DNA of 64,000 nucleotides from Ricordea florida (taxonomy: Eukaryota > Cnidaria > Anthozoa > Corallimorpharia > Ricordeidae), in contig OX453279.1 in assembly GCA_949710005.1 (NCBI GenBank), forward strand, positions 14,159,256-14,223,255, read 5' to 3'. Both the position numbers and the translations under genes were made by a program. Within the stretch, counting starts at the first letter, position 1; every line of letters begins with the position of its first letter. This document shows positions 44,283-54,772 of the stretch, in pieces. Under the pieces are notes generated by a model. The model ran no database searches. It was not told where the DNA came from and saw only the letters and a list, made by a program, of their open reading frames with translations.

Positions 44283-45765
44283 GATTTGAGTGTGTATTAC
44301 ACTCTTTCCCGCCACACTAACAATTTTCCCAGTATGGGTAGGGTATTGGCATGACTTCTGTGCTCGCCAATATCTGTGCCTCCCACAGGTTCAGATGGTC
44401 ATGTCAGCAAGCTGAGTTGGCGAAAACCCTCGAATTCCATCTCTTGCGATGATAAGTTCGGTTTCAGTAATATCTCATTTTGACAAGTGGCAGCTAGCAA
44501 GATGCGCGGAAACATCTGATTTGCGCTCGGAGGGTAAAACATGGCTCTCCTTGCCCCGACTAGACCCGCATGGAGTATATAAAAGTTCATGTAAAGAACA
44601 AGTGGAAGGAGAAATACTCATTTTTCGCATTTCTTCATTACCGACTGAGAGCCAGGTCTACGCGTCACGACAATTCGGAGAAAAATGGTTCTTTATCGGG
44701 CACCACATGTAGTTGATTTAATATGAGAAAAGACGATTTTTTTATTTAAAAGAAAGCAGTATGATTTATTTGAAGTTTGAGTTGCGGCAAATTATGTTGT
44801 AATTGAATTGGAATGCAATATGAAATTGACAGCATTGAGCAGAAAAACAAAATGCAATGCATTGGGCGAAAAGGGGGAATTTTTCAAAAAACCTTTACGT
44901 AGAGGCCTTAGGCAATTTTTGCGGGTAAAACTTAATCCAATTTCCTGGAAATGAACCCCAAAAAAGGTTTTGCATTGAGGAACAAACAGACATCGGGTTT
45001 TTACTCAATTTGCATATTTGTGATGCGGATCGGATATCAGTCCCTTGTTTCATAGCACTGTTATGGACATTTGCATCTGTTGTAAACAACGTCAAAAACA
45101 ACCGAAAATGTTTATTTGCAACTAATGAGGCGGACTGTTGATGTTGTCTTAAGTTCCAAAGCGTTTTAAGTTGGACAATTAGTCTGTCGGTCGTACCGCC
45201 GAAATGTAAGCGTACATCACAATGGCGCAGATTTGGCAGTTTAGCGCAATTTCCTACAACGCAAGGCGTAGAGTGCCCACAGATTTTATTCTGTAAATCA
45301 CTAGTCTGGCCTTAGTACCTTCGTGTCAGTTTACCTTAACCTAGGTGCCACTTTGGAGAAAATACTACCCAACTGAAGGTATGTCACGTTTCGCTTATTT
45401 TGTATTGTGACAAAGGTTATCTTCAAAGCCTTTTTGTTCGGTCAAAATTGTTCTACGTTTTCCTGTATTACATGTCAAGTATTAAGAAGAGACTGAACTT
45501 GAATATGTGAAAAATTCAGCTTGTTTCGTGAAAACGTTTTAATTTGGCAGCCCCCCAAGTATAGGGCTAAATCTGAGAGTGTCGGAAGGCAAATCGGGTA
45601 ACTTTGAGGTTGTCTTAGAAACCGCCTCGCAAAAAAATGGAATAAATCGAATTGATCCAAACAAATGTGATATTTGTACATGGGACATAATGGCTGACTT
45701 TCACTGAAAAAATCAGCCAAATCGGAAAAAGTCCTAAAATTGCCTTGTCCGTTCTTAAGCGGACA
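44283..45765 (-). repeat. right long terminal inverted repeat
   Basis: Inverted partner of 37548-38612. It carries an extra block (about 44700-45130) that is absent from the left arm. Outer tip GGACA at 45761-45765. Confidence 0.85.
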
Positions 45766-45870
45766 GCATATTAATAAGTCATGCTCCTCTGTCCATTTCA
45801 TGGATTTCTGCCTAAAAACGTTGAAGCAAAAAAGAGGCTGTCGGTTTACAAAGCTTGGAAAGATACACAA
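45766..45870 (-). pseudogene. Myb/SANT-like protein gene, 5' part
   Basis: Minus-strand coding with MKWTEEHDLLI up to the border of the large inverted-repeat element; the gene continues at 37547. The KW.EEHD.LL start is the first helix of a Myb/SANT-like domain. Confidence 0.55.
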
Positions 45871-47262
45871 TTACAGCGCCGCCTGAGTCAACTATCAATC
45901 GGGAGCGAATAATCTAATTGTTTTAGTATAAATCTACTAGTCGCTCAAAACTTTGTCTTTTCTGGAACAGCCTCGACCAGTAAACTGTCTAAATCGTCTT
46001 CACGGACACTTCAAAAACGTGAAGAAGCGGCCGCCATGAAAATGCAATTTCTCCACCTTCGTCTAAATCTTCCCATGCTTGCCAGGCCGCGTTTCTCAAT
46101 TTTTCAATGAGATTGAAAGGGAAACATTATAGTGTTTAAACTGTATCATAAGCTTTATAACTCTTGATTCTTTGTTTTGCTGTTTGATTTCTCCTGTGGT
46201 CCTTTGAATTCCTAAATTTCTTGTTTAAACTTTGAAACATTTTGCTTTTATCTTACTAGTGATGTTTTGATTACTAGATTGTTTGTCAGGCTTATTTTGT
46301 ACTCTAAAAGTAGCTCAGGAAATCAGGGCAATAGAGCTTTAAAATCAATTACTGATGAAATCGAGGCAAACAGTTTTGAAAATCAAAAGAAAACCCAAGA
46401 TGGGATGAGAAAATGTGGAAATGTAAACCAGGCACATTAGAAATTAGGGAAAATCACTCAAAAACTGCAAACGAAAACTTTCGGGGTTAAAAAATCACTT
46501 GAGAAATTGAAATGAACAATGTGATGAAAAAGGGAAAAAAGCTCGGGAATTACGGGAATTTTGATTATCCAAACATCGCTATGACCAGGATTTCTGATCT
46601 TAGGCTATCGTCACTAATTATCAGGGCTTATGAAAATATGCGAGTGTTGAATGGCTTCATTACTGTGACACACATCGCTTCATTACTTCTATCCCTTAGT
46701 GAATTATCAGATAGAGAGCTCTGATTTTCTCGAAAACGCGGTGAATTTGTGAATGTAATGTTTTCTTTTAATTCCACAAGCAAAGCTGTCAGGTAAGGGA
46801 GGGAACAATAAATATCTTTCTGAAGACACAATTTCACTAAAGGATACAATATTTTAAACGTTGCAAAGGATTGTCGTAAAAAATTGTTTTAATAGCGTTG
46901 TTGTCTTTTTCCCTCAATTGTAGGAGTTTGAAAGAAGAAAGCTTGTATTTTTTCTTTGGCTCCAGGCATCAGTTTATTTTGTGAAAAAAACTTTTGCAAT
47001 TATGAAATCAAACATTGAGTTTACTCTTCGAAAGTTATTTTTTGGATTGTGACCTCTTTTATTGCTTAAAACGTAAGCCACATAAGGCTAAGAGTACCTT
47101 CAAAGACAATCGTAAAATAATTACTCATATTTACTCAACGATTTTGAACATTGTGTTAACAGACTCCTCTGATAACAGTAGTGATGTGCTGGAGTGGTAA
47201 TTGGATTGTTAAAGTGAATGTATGAAAATTTCATACATGTGAACTGCAGAAGAAAGATGTTT
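45871..47262. other. intron sequence, no gene recognised
   Basis: Nothing supported; short open frames at 46512-46849 lack motifs. Confidence 0.4.
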
Positions 47263-47371
47263 TTTTTTATTTTGTAAATTCAGGCTCGAACGAGAAGCCA
47301 ACCCATGACGTTGCAATACACGTGAAATGTTCACTGAACTAACTGAGCTATGAAACCAACTGGGAGCAAGT
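47263..47371 (-). mobile_element. tRNA-like SINE, minus
   Basis: Minus strand has box A-like TAGCTCAGTTAGTTCAGTG and box B-like GGCTTCTCGTTCGAGCC, followed by GAATTTAC and an A-rich tail (T run at 47260-47270 on plus). It resembles tRNA-derived SINEs of corals. Confidence 0.6.
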
Positions 47372-47385
47372 CATTGACCGTTGGC

Positions 47386-47470
47386 TTGGTAGCTCAGCTG
47401 GTTAGAGCATTGCCTCGGTATTGCAAGTCCCATGATGTCCCTTTCGGCGGTTAAATCTGGCGTATTAAAG
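47386..47470 (+). mobile_element. tRNA-like SINE, plus
   Basis: GGCTTGGTAGCTCAGCTGGT followed by TAGAGCATTGCCTCGGTATT is a strong box A region; box B is degenerate (CGGCGGTTAAATCTGG). It faces away from the minus-strand SINE 15 bases to its left. Confidence 0.55.
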
Positions 47471-47588
47471 GCAAAAGCAAGGAAATAGGAATTTTGTTAG
47501 ACGAGGGGCACAAAAAAGCGGCGTGAGAGCTCTCATATCCCAGCCATAGCTCCTGTTTAATTTGGACGTTGTTCTGTTAATTTTGCAG

Positions 47589-47780
47589 CTTTCAAAGTGG
47601 CTAATGAACATCCTCCACCCCATCCACGTTCCAGTTCACAACGAAAGAAGACATCAAGCGAGCAAGTTAATCTTTTGAATGTTGGTCACCAGGTGAAGAC
47701 TGTACCCATGGTGTCAATACGCGAGATTGCTTGTTACCTTTCAATGTTGGAAGGTGGCCAAGTGGAAGACAAGTTAGAAT
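47589..47780 (+). CDS. diacylglycerol kinase (type I-like), exon before first EF hand
   Basis: Acceptor ttaattttgcag ends at 47588; donor T|gtaaga at 47781. 192 nt, phase 1 at both ends. Encodes FKVANEHPPPHPRSSSQ, then NVGHQVKTVPMVSIREIACY and LSMLEGGQVEDKLE. In type I DGKs the pattern [ILV]-CYLSLLE-x-GRPEDKLEF directly precedes the first EF hand, and the split codon here (T plus two bases) fits the Phe of EDKLEF. This is the firmest exon for the DGK call. The next exon (EF hands) is not in the window, so the following intron exceeds 16 kb. Confidence 0.8.
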
Positions 47781-49110
47781 GTAAGACGATGAATTTTCAA
47801 TTTTTTAAACTCCTTTTTTGGTGAAAAATCCCTGTGGTGTCTACCCTTAAACTGGCTATTAAGATATATTTTTTATTCTACTGGTTTGAATTACCAATCT
47901 CGAAGCCCATATGCCTTTAATATAATTAACAAACGTGTACGTTACATCATCGGTGGATGGCTAATATCTTTAATTCATCAAGGTATCAATTCAAGTTAAT
48001 TGCTTGCTGTGCTAAAATAACGCTCTTTTCACTGCTAAAATAGTTATGAGTGTCCTACTCTATTTCGGGTGTTACAGTTTTGCTCAAACGTTTTTCTGCT
48101 ACTTTTCAAACCACACAATATTTCGTTCTCCTACCACAGTCTTTATCATTGAACAAACAGTGAGACTTTCCACCATTGCGTGTGAGCAGCGTAGGTAGTA
48201 ATTTCTATTTAAGACTGCTGACTGATTTTTGGTTAGACGTGATCTCTACCCTACACGTATTTCAATTTTCCAGCTGCAGTCAATTGTTGTTGCATAACCC
48301 CAGTCGCCAGTGACTAAATAATGTTTCCCCTTATTAAACTTGACTACTACAACCGCCGACTTGCAGTGAAGTGAAGTTACATTTCCTATCCTTACAAGCA
48401 CAAATGTATCTCGCAAAACCTGCGGCAAGAAAATTCACTGATAGTAAACCGCGTTGTCTGACTCTCGGTTGCTTTCCTTGATGTTTTGTCATGGGCTTGT
48501 GGGTCTGTACTCGAGCTTGTGGGCGCACGTTCCGACGACGCACTACTCGATTAACTTCTTTGTAGCTTGTTTGGCGTAAGATGAATCCTGTCTCGACGGA
48601 GTGAGCTTTCTGTTCGTTCTACTCATTTTAGGAACGGGTAGTCCCACTCAGATTATGGAATCCTGGGCGTAGAAAGCCTGGTCCGTCTGGAGATCGGGGA
48701 GGTCTTTTGTGTATCCGTTTTAGAAATGACTCTGGTTGTCCTGTCTCACCTTAGGCCAGTTCCAAATCTCTAGCCCTTTGATGGGTGGATTTTCACTCGA
48801 AGTGTGGGCATAAAACGCGACCATTCAAGAGTTAACCAGATGATGCTATATTGGTGTCGAGGGGTGTTGTTCGCTATACCAGCTGGGTTAAATATATGTT
48901 TTCACCAGTTTTTACATAAGGTTCAACAAATTCATGGCCACATAGATAATTTTCTAAACGAGCCGGAATCGTGGTTCGACTTTCGACCGCAACGGCTCTT
49001 GGTTTCGCTTGGAAGGACAGATGAAGGTAAACAGGTGTGGCGTACTTTATCTGCTGTGTTCCAGGCTACAATAATAGTTTCAGAAATGCAGCTAACCTTT
49101 CCTTTTACAG
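47781..49110. other. intron sequence, no gene recognised
   Basis: May contain the first exon and left end of the THAP element that follows, but no THAP N-terminal C-x-C motif was found. No supported gene. Confidence 0.35.
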
Positions 49111-50548
49111 AATTCCGAAAGACCATGATGTACGGAAGAAGTACGAACTACGCTTATTAGGAACCAAATGCTTATTAGGAACCAAACGCTTAAATTAGAT
49201 TCTAACGCTTAAATTAGATTCTAACAGTACGCGGACTTGCTCAGCCCATTTTGATGGAGGAGAAAAACTTAGCAGAACTAACTTGCCTCCAATTTTTCCA
49301 TGGACAAAACCAACGGTCGCACGTAGAGAATGGAATAGGATCAGTTTCGAAGAAACGCAAAGAATGAAGCAGACTAAAATAAGAAAAGCACCGCCCTCTG
49401 AACCGCCATTAGAACCGAATTTTCAACTTAAAGAACAGTCGAACGCGAAAGAAGATATTGCAGTTAACAATAGTACCAGTGTGGAAATACAAACGTTCGT
49501 TACTCGACACTTATTAACTAATTTATCTAACAACAGACGAGCAGATAAACAAGAAATTGTCATTCTAAAAGAAGAGATTCAGAGGTTGAAGAAAGAAAAT
49601 ATGGACATGAAGGAAATGAACTGTGAGTTAGAACAAGAAGTGAAAAGATCAAAGTATGCTTTTGATAACAGTAGAGTTGACATTGTGAAGTATAAGGATA
49701 AAGCTGACGATATTGCATTCTATACCGGCTTTCCCAGTAACTAGGCTCTGATGCTTTGCTACAAAACAGTAGAAAAGACTGGAAACAGTATTAACTACGA
49801 ACACAATAGGACTACTCTATAAATAAGGCCTGGAGTACGTACTAAATTCAAAGAGTTCGCTTGAGGCTGGGATTGTTCGAAAAATACCTTGCTCACCGAT
49901 TTAAGGTTTCTATATCTACTGTCTCCAAGGTTATTAATGCCAGGATTCCACTTTTGAGAAGGTAGTTTGAACCTCTCATCACCATACCTCCAAGAGAAAT
50001 ACTTCGATTTTATATGCCTGACAGTTTTAAGAAACTTTTACCGAACGTAACAGTTATTGTTGATTGCACAGAATTTGAAATGGAGAGTCCATCTGGACTC
50101 GATTCACAATATGCCTGCTATTTCTCATACAAATCAAGAACCACCATGAAGGAAGTCACTGTCGGGCACAACTGCAAGTGATGTAAGTGGCTTGTTTCCC
50201 GGATCAACCTCAGATAAGGAAATAACTGTTCTCAGTGGGTTTTTAAAAATAGACTCAATCCAGGTGACTAGGTAATGGACTGACTAAGGGTTCAATTGTC
50301 AGGACGAATTGGCTTCTGCTGGTGCAGGCCTTGTCATGCCAGCATTTTTAGATAAGAAAATACAGTTTTGAAAGGATGAAACAAGTCAGGTGGTAGCTAG
50401 CCTAAGAGTTCATGTTAAACGCATAAAGAACTGGCACATCTTTGACCTCGAAATACCTATTACTCTTGCGCCCATTGCATCAGACATACTTGTCGTTGCC
50501 TGTGCCGTTTTTAAATCTCAACCCCCTGTTATAATAATGATTATTGTG
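49111..50548 (+). pseudogene. THAP-domain DDE transposase, decayed
   Basis: Exon begins after ccttttacag (49110): IPKDHDVRKKYELRLLGTK, then TRTCSAHFDGGEK and IFPWTKP, the second half of a THAP zinc finger. A long open piece 49283-49744 gives a coiled coil (EEIQRLKKENMDMKEMN) and AFYTGFPSN. The DDE region is frameshifted: VTVIVDCTEFEMESPS (Asp), LDSQYACYFSYKSRTT, then GLFPGSTSDKEIT and ending near ITLAPIASDILVVACA. The N-terminal half of THAP is missing. Two short tandem duplications at 49152-49225 disrupt the THAP frame. Confidence 0.75.
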
Positions 50549-51059
50549 TGATACTCTATCTTTTAATTCAGAAGTCAAATGAATTCAAGTTATGGCCAAA
50601 AATGTTGGTATTTGACTGCAACCATGTGTACCAATTTCAAGGGTGGAGCTAAAGGGTGTCTTAATTAATTTTCAACTTTTTGTCAGGTTGAGGTCAGGCA
50701 ATTGAGTGCCAGAAGGTAGGGGTGGATCATCTTTTTTTTTTCGCTCTGGACATTTCCAGATGCTGTGACCCACCCCCTCCTCTGTACATTTTTATCAGTC
50801 TTCCACTCATGTCAGATGCTGAAAAGAATTATTACTAAAACCCCTATCCACAAATTGAAATGTAAGTTTTACAGACTTAGCATAGTACATGTAATGTTTT
50901 ATATGTTGAAGAAATATAACTTAAGTTATACCTAATGTATGGAAAAATTACTCTTAAAACATGCAAGCATCCATTTTGGGATTCCATATTGAACACAAGG
51001 GTATGAATGTTCTGGTACAATCCAGCAGAAATATGATTCTAGCTTTGGGAATGTTTTTG

Positions 51060-51420
51060 TGTTCTTATAAGAAATTAATTCTCTCACAATAGGTAGTGGT
51101 ATATCTTGTTCCCTTAACTACTAAGTCAGTCCATTCTCACTCAACGGCAAACATGGCTTGTTGAGTTTGAAAATAGTATTTGTGCCTCACATTCAGGGTA
51201 ACACGACCCACACATTTCTTGCAAATCCCTTTTCGGTTCAGAACCTCCTCCAGAGTTTCTCCGTTTTTTAACTGGATATATTTAAGCTCAAGTAGATTCT
51301 TGGTGTCTTCTGTAGAGAGGTAATGCACTAACCCATCTGGAATTGCTCCAAGGAATCCGTAATGCTTGGAAATGAAAAACCACGTGTTTTTAGTGTGGGT
51401 GACCTGTGGTCTCCCACACT
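51060..51420 (-). pseudogene. YqaJ-type nuclease fragment
   Basis: Minus strand: FGAIPDGLVHYLSTEDTKNL, LELKYIQLKNGETLEEVL, KKCVGRVTLNVRHKYYFQTQ, then QAMFAVE and a stop at 51137. The G-A-[IST]-PDG, E-[LV]-K and YY.Q.Q motifs are those of the YqaJ/lambda exonuclease fold (D, E and K metal-site residues). Only the core of about 90 residues is left. Confidence 0.7.
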
Positions 51421-51430
51421 TTAGATATAC

Positions 51431-52300
51431 TGTAGCTGCTAAAGTAATGTCCGCAACGTCCTTAACTGATAGCCAATAGGGCGGGAGATCGGTATATGTT
51501 CATTTGCATACAGCATTTATGAAGTAGTTGACTCTGCGTTTGCAGAGAGAAAGCATTCATGGATTTGCCTGTGAGCTGTATCGCTTGCTTATTCGAATTA
51601 TTTTTACCTGTTATCACAGGATTGTGTACTCGGCTTATTGTGCTGAGCTTTCATGGATTTGGTTCTTCGACGAATCTTCGTTATTGTCTCTGGTGCTTAA
51701 CCAAAATTTGCCTGTTTAGACAACCGTAATTTTGGGCAGAATTTGCGCTCGCGGCTTATCCTGCACGTCGATCAACCGAATTAAAGGAAATACTCCGAGC
51801 GAAATGAAAATGGCGAATTACATACCCAGAAGGCCCCAGATTAGATAGACCTGAACCAAAGAAGCTGGCTGAGATATCTGTAGTCGAGTTTGTTCTTTAT
51901 CAGAAAGTGGATTGCATTTCGTAGCAGTTTGAAACACTAGACGAATTTCCGGTTCTTGATTCCATAGACCAAGTGCAAACAAACAGCTCAACAAGTCATT
52001 TCGTGCGAAGTGAACGAAGCCAACCAGCGAAACTGGCGTGTCAGACGCTGCCAGATAAGCTTAAGCCTCTTTGGGGGAAAACTGGTGAGCCTCTTTGGAG
52101 GAAAACTGAGCTTCTACTAAGGTAAACGGAGGATAAACGAGCCCATGTCATCTGTTTATGATGGCATTGATAATAAACCGCTTTGCGACGCTTTGTACCG
52201 TAACGCCTGCATGCATCACAGCTACGGATTAGCACTAAGTTTGCTCATCTGCTTTTTGCAACCACAAACCAACATTTGTACTGCATGCGAGTCGCCCACA
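51431..52300. other. no gene recognised
   Basis: Downstream of the third DGK exon. No supported gene; open frames at 51528-51719 and 52041-52235 lack motifs. Confidence 0.4.
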
Positions 52301-52319
52301 CATGTACCCCATTGGTACC

Positions 52320-52700
52320 TATTTTTACAGTTAAACCAGTGACCCCATGTTCCTGCTTTAATAATTTGTAAGCTTTGGCAAGGTCCAGGAACACAGTTCC
52401 GGTCAGGCAACCATTGTCCATGGGATGAAAGATCTGATCCGAGAACGTAGAAGCGGCAGTAACAGTAGGTGAGTTTAATCTAAAACCAAACTGATTAAGC
52501 GAAATCAAATCATTCTTTGTTAAATAGGTATAACGTTGAGTATGAATCGCCTTTTCCAAAATCTTGCTAACTGTTGGAAGTATTGACATCGGTCTGTAAT
52601 TGTAGACGTCTCGTTTATTACATTTTTTGAGCAAGGGTTTTACCTTTGCGGTTTTCCATATAGAAGAGTAGTATAGAAATGCGGGTCGTAAGACAACTGG
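52320..52700 (-). mobile_element. CR1-like LINE, start of RT domain
   Basis: Minus strand open piece with WKTAKVKPLLKKCNKRDVYN, YRPMSILPTVSKILEKAIHT and GTVFLDLAKAY. These are the first RT blocks of a CR1-like LINE. Coding departs from the family right after LAKAY (about 52370), marking a deletion or rearrangement border. Confidence 0.8.
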
Positions 52701-53219
52701 ATGAAATCTAAGGTAAATCAGCGCAAAATCAGACCGATCAAAGACAAAATCAGACCGATCAGACAAAATTAGCCATTTACATGTACAAAACTGCAATTGT
52801 TGGTGCGATATATCACGTGCACGCGCAAGTGCGAATTATGCAAATAATTGTATGTAAAGCAAATCAATCGTTGAAAACCTTTGGCAGGACTGTGTTACAA
52901 AGCATATGTCATGTAGTGAGCAGGACTTTAAGATACGAAAGGAAATGAACTGCAGGTGGCAGGAGCTGCATCGTGTAAAGCGTACCACCATTCTACGCTA
53001 AATGAAATACCAAGAAAGCAAAGTTCATCTTGGAGAATATGGCCGGCTCCAAGTAGCAGACAAAGTTAATTAATAATAACTAGTAATGAACAAAGGAGTA
53101 TTGTCAGTGAGGCCAGGAAAAACTCACATAACCCCGTAGGGGAATAGGAAACCTGGGTGGAGACCGAGACACAAACTCGGACCCTCCCCTGGCCGGAAAG
53201 CAAAAAATAAATCTTAATT

Positions 53220-54227
53220 AAATGCCCATGCTATTGGTGACTTCAAGCAATTCAGTCTGAGGTCGCGTAATGTAACGCCTTTAGGTGCAAGGATTTTTCC
53301 ATCCTCCATGTCTAACCTTCAATGCAGGATCACTAAGCTTATAGCCTTTATTAGAGGCACCACCTGATTTGAGGCTATGTAAACAAAAATGGTCCACATT
53401 TACAACAAACGATGATATATATTTCTTAAAATCGTTGCGAATAGTGGAGTAACTAACCCCAAGTGACTTGTGAAAACAATAGCCATTGCTAGTGCGGATT
53501 TATTCTTCGAACAACAGGAAGATTCCTCGTTATCTCCAAGCAGACCAAGAACTTTTCAGTGATTGATATAGGGCATGAAACCTTACTAGACCTAGCTATT
53601 ACAGATGTACGAGCTTATCGAAATTAGTCGTTCTTTCTCTGAGAAACGAAAATTGTCATGCCAGCATTGCTAATCGACATGTCCTAGACCTTTAAATACA
53701 ATAACTCGGAAATATCTAAGAGTCCAGCATACCCGACCAATAAGACAAACAAAAAGCGAAGGTCAGCAAGAGAAGCTGTGTTAAGAGTGAGCGATCTTTA
53801 AGATAGTCTCCAGGGTCAAAGGCTGTTTTGGCTGAACAGGCATGGACAACTTCCTCTTAGCATTTTCGGCAGCTGCGACAACTGTGGGGTGCTGTGTGGG
53901 AGACTTCAAACCAGCTACCTTGTGAGCCCACAGAATCCCATAAAGCGCCGATTCGATGACAGAAAAACCTCTATATTTCTTCAAGGCAACTTCAGTTAAT
54001 TCCAATAAGTACCGGGCAACGTTCAAGGGAGTGCTTCGACTGTGCCCACGCTCCGGCCTGTTCCAACAGTATGAGTACTTGGTTGTAGTACTTGGTGCGT
54101 TTGAAGCTAGGAGTAAATCCAACAACTGAGGAACTCGTACAGATAAATCAGGATCGCACAGCTTACTCACCTCTTTCCAAACGCCAACCTGGATCGTGTC
54201 TGGCAAGATAAAATACAACAATACCAC
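53220..54227 (-). pseudogene. DIRS tyrosine recombinase
   Basis: The N-terminal SAM-like part is open at 54227-53781 (LLASNAPSTTTKYSYCWNRP, AHKVAGLKSPTQHPTVVAAA). After shifts, the catalytic end reads STIRNDFKKYISSFV, HFCLHSLKSGGASNKGY and VRHGGWKNP...RRYI at about 53470-53260. In the family the box is HSLRSGGAS; here the catalytic Arg is Lys. The His-Gly-x-Trp and the final Tyr are kept. A stop precedes RRYITRP. Inactive. Confidence 0.78.
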
Positions 54228-54772
54228 AGAATCAGCAAACAGGGAATCAGTCAGGTAGCCTGACTAACCACCCATCCTTATCCATAAATACTGCTAACAT
54301 TTTAAAGCTATAACCATCGTTGTTAACATTGAACGCAGTACGAACAAATGAAAAGCGAGCAATAAAATAAAACTGTTTAAGTAACGATGGAAGAAGCGAA
54401 ACAGCTGATAAGGGCGTGGCAAGCTAATTGGGAGGTAAAAAAAATTCACTGAAACTGCTCGTCAACCTAAATGGAAGGTCAGAAGCAAAGCTGATCTTTG
54501 AAAATGTCGATGCAAACGTAAAGCAAACTACGACTAAGGGAGGTTGATACCTCAACCAAAACGGAAGGAACATGAAAACCTAATGGAAGGCCATACAATG
54601 AAAGTAAAACCTCAAACCCAATAGGAGGTTAATAACAACGCAAACACAAGTGAAAAAATAATAAGCTTCATGAAAAACTCTAATCGATACGCATAGAAAG
54701 ATGCAACCCCTGCACCAGCTTGGGTCAAATTACAACCTAAAAAGGAGACAAGGAACTACCCTCGCGAAGCAA

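Larger units (their letters stand above)
37548..45765. mobile_element. 8.2 kb element with 1.1-1.5 kb terminal inverted repeats
   Basis: The outer ends are inverted copies starting TGTC.GC.TAAGA.CGGA.AAGG at 37548 (inward) and at 45765 (inward on minus). The left arm is 37548-38612 and the right arm 44283-45765. It is inserted in a Myb/SANT-like frame whose halves lie directly outside both ends. The interior holds microsatellite, two inverted minisatellite arrays (39290-41640) and Helitron remains (41760-43620), but no transposase for this element. The target duplication is not clean; ATGC occurs at or near both borders. Confidence 0.72.
49111..51430. mobile_element. ISL2EU-like element remnant (THAP-DDE transposase and YqaJ nuclease)
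   Basis: A plus-strand THAP-containing DDE transposase (49111-50548) and a minus-strand YqaJ-type nuclease piece (51420-51060) converge. This pair is the signature of the ISL2EU family of DNA transposons. Terminal repeats were not found. Confidence 0.65.

Noticed and set aside
47386..47470. Functional tRNA gene
   Set aside because: Only the 5' half is tRNA-like; the box B region is degenerate and no acceptor stem forms.
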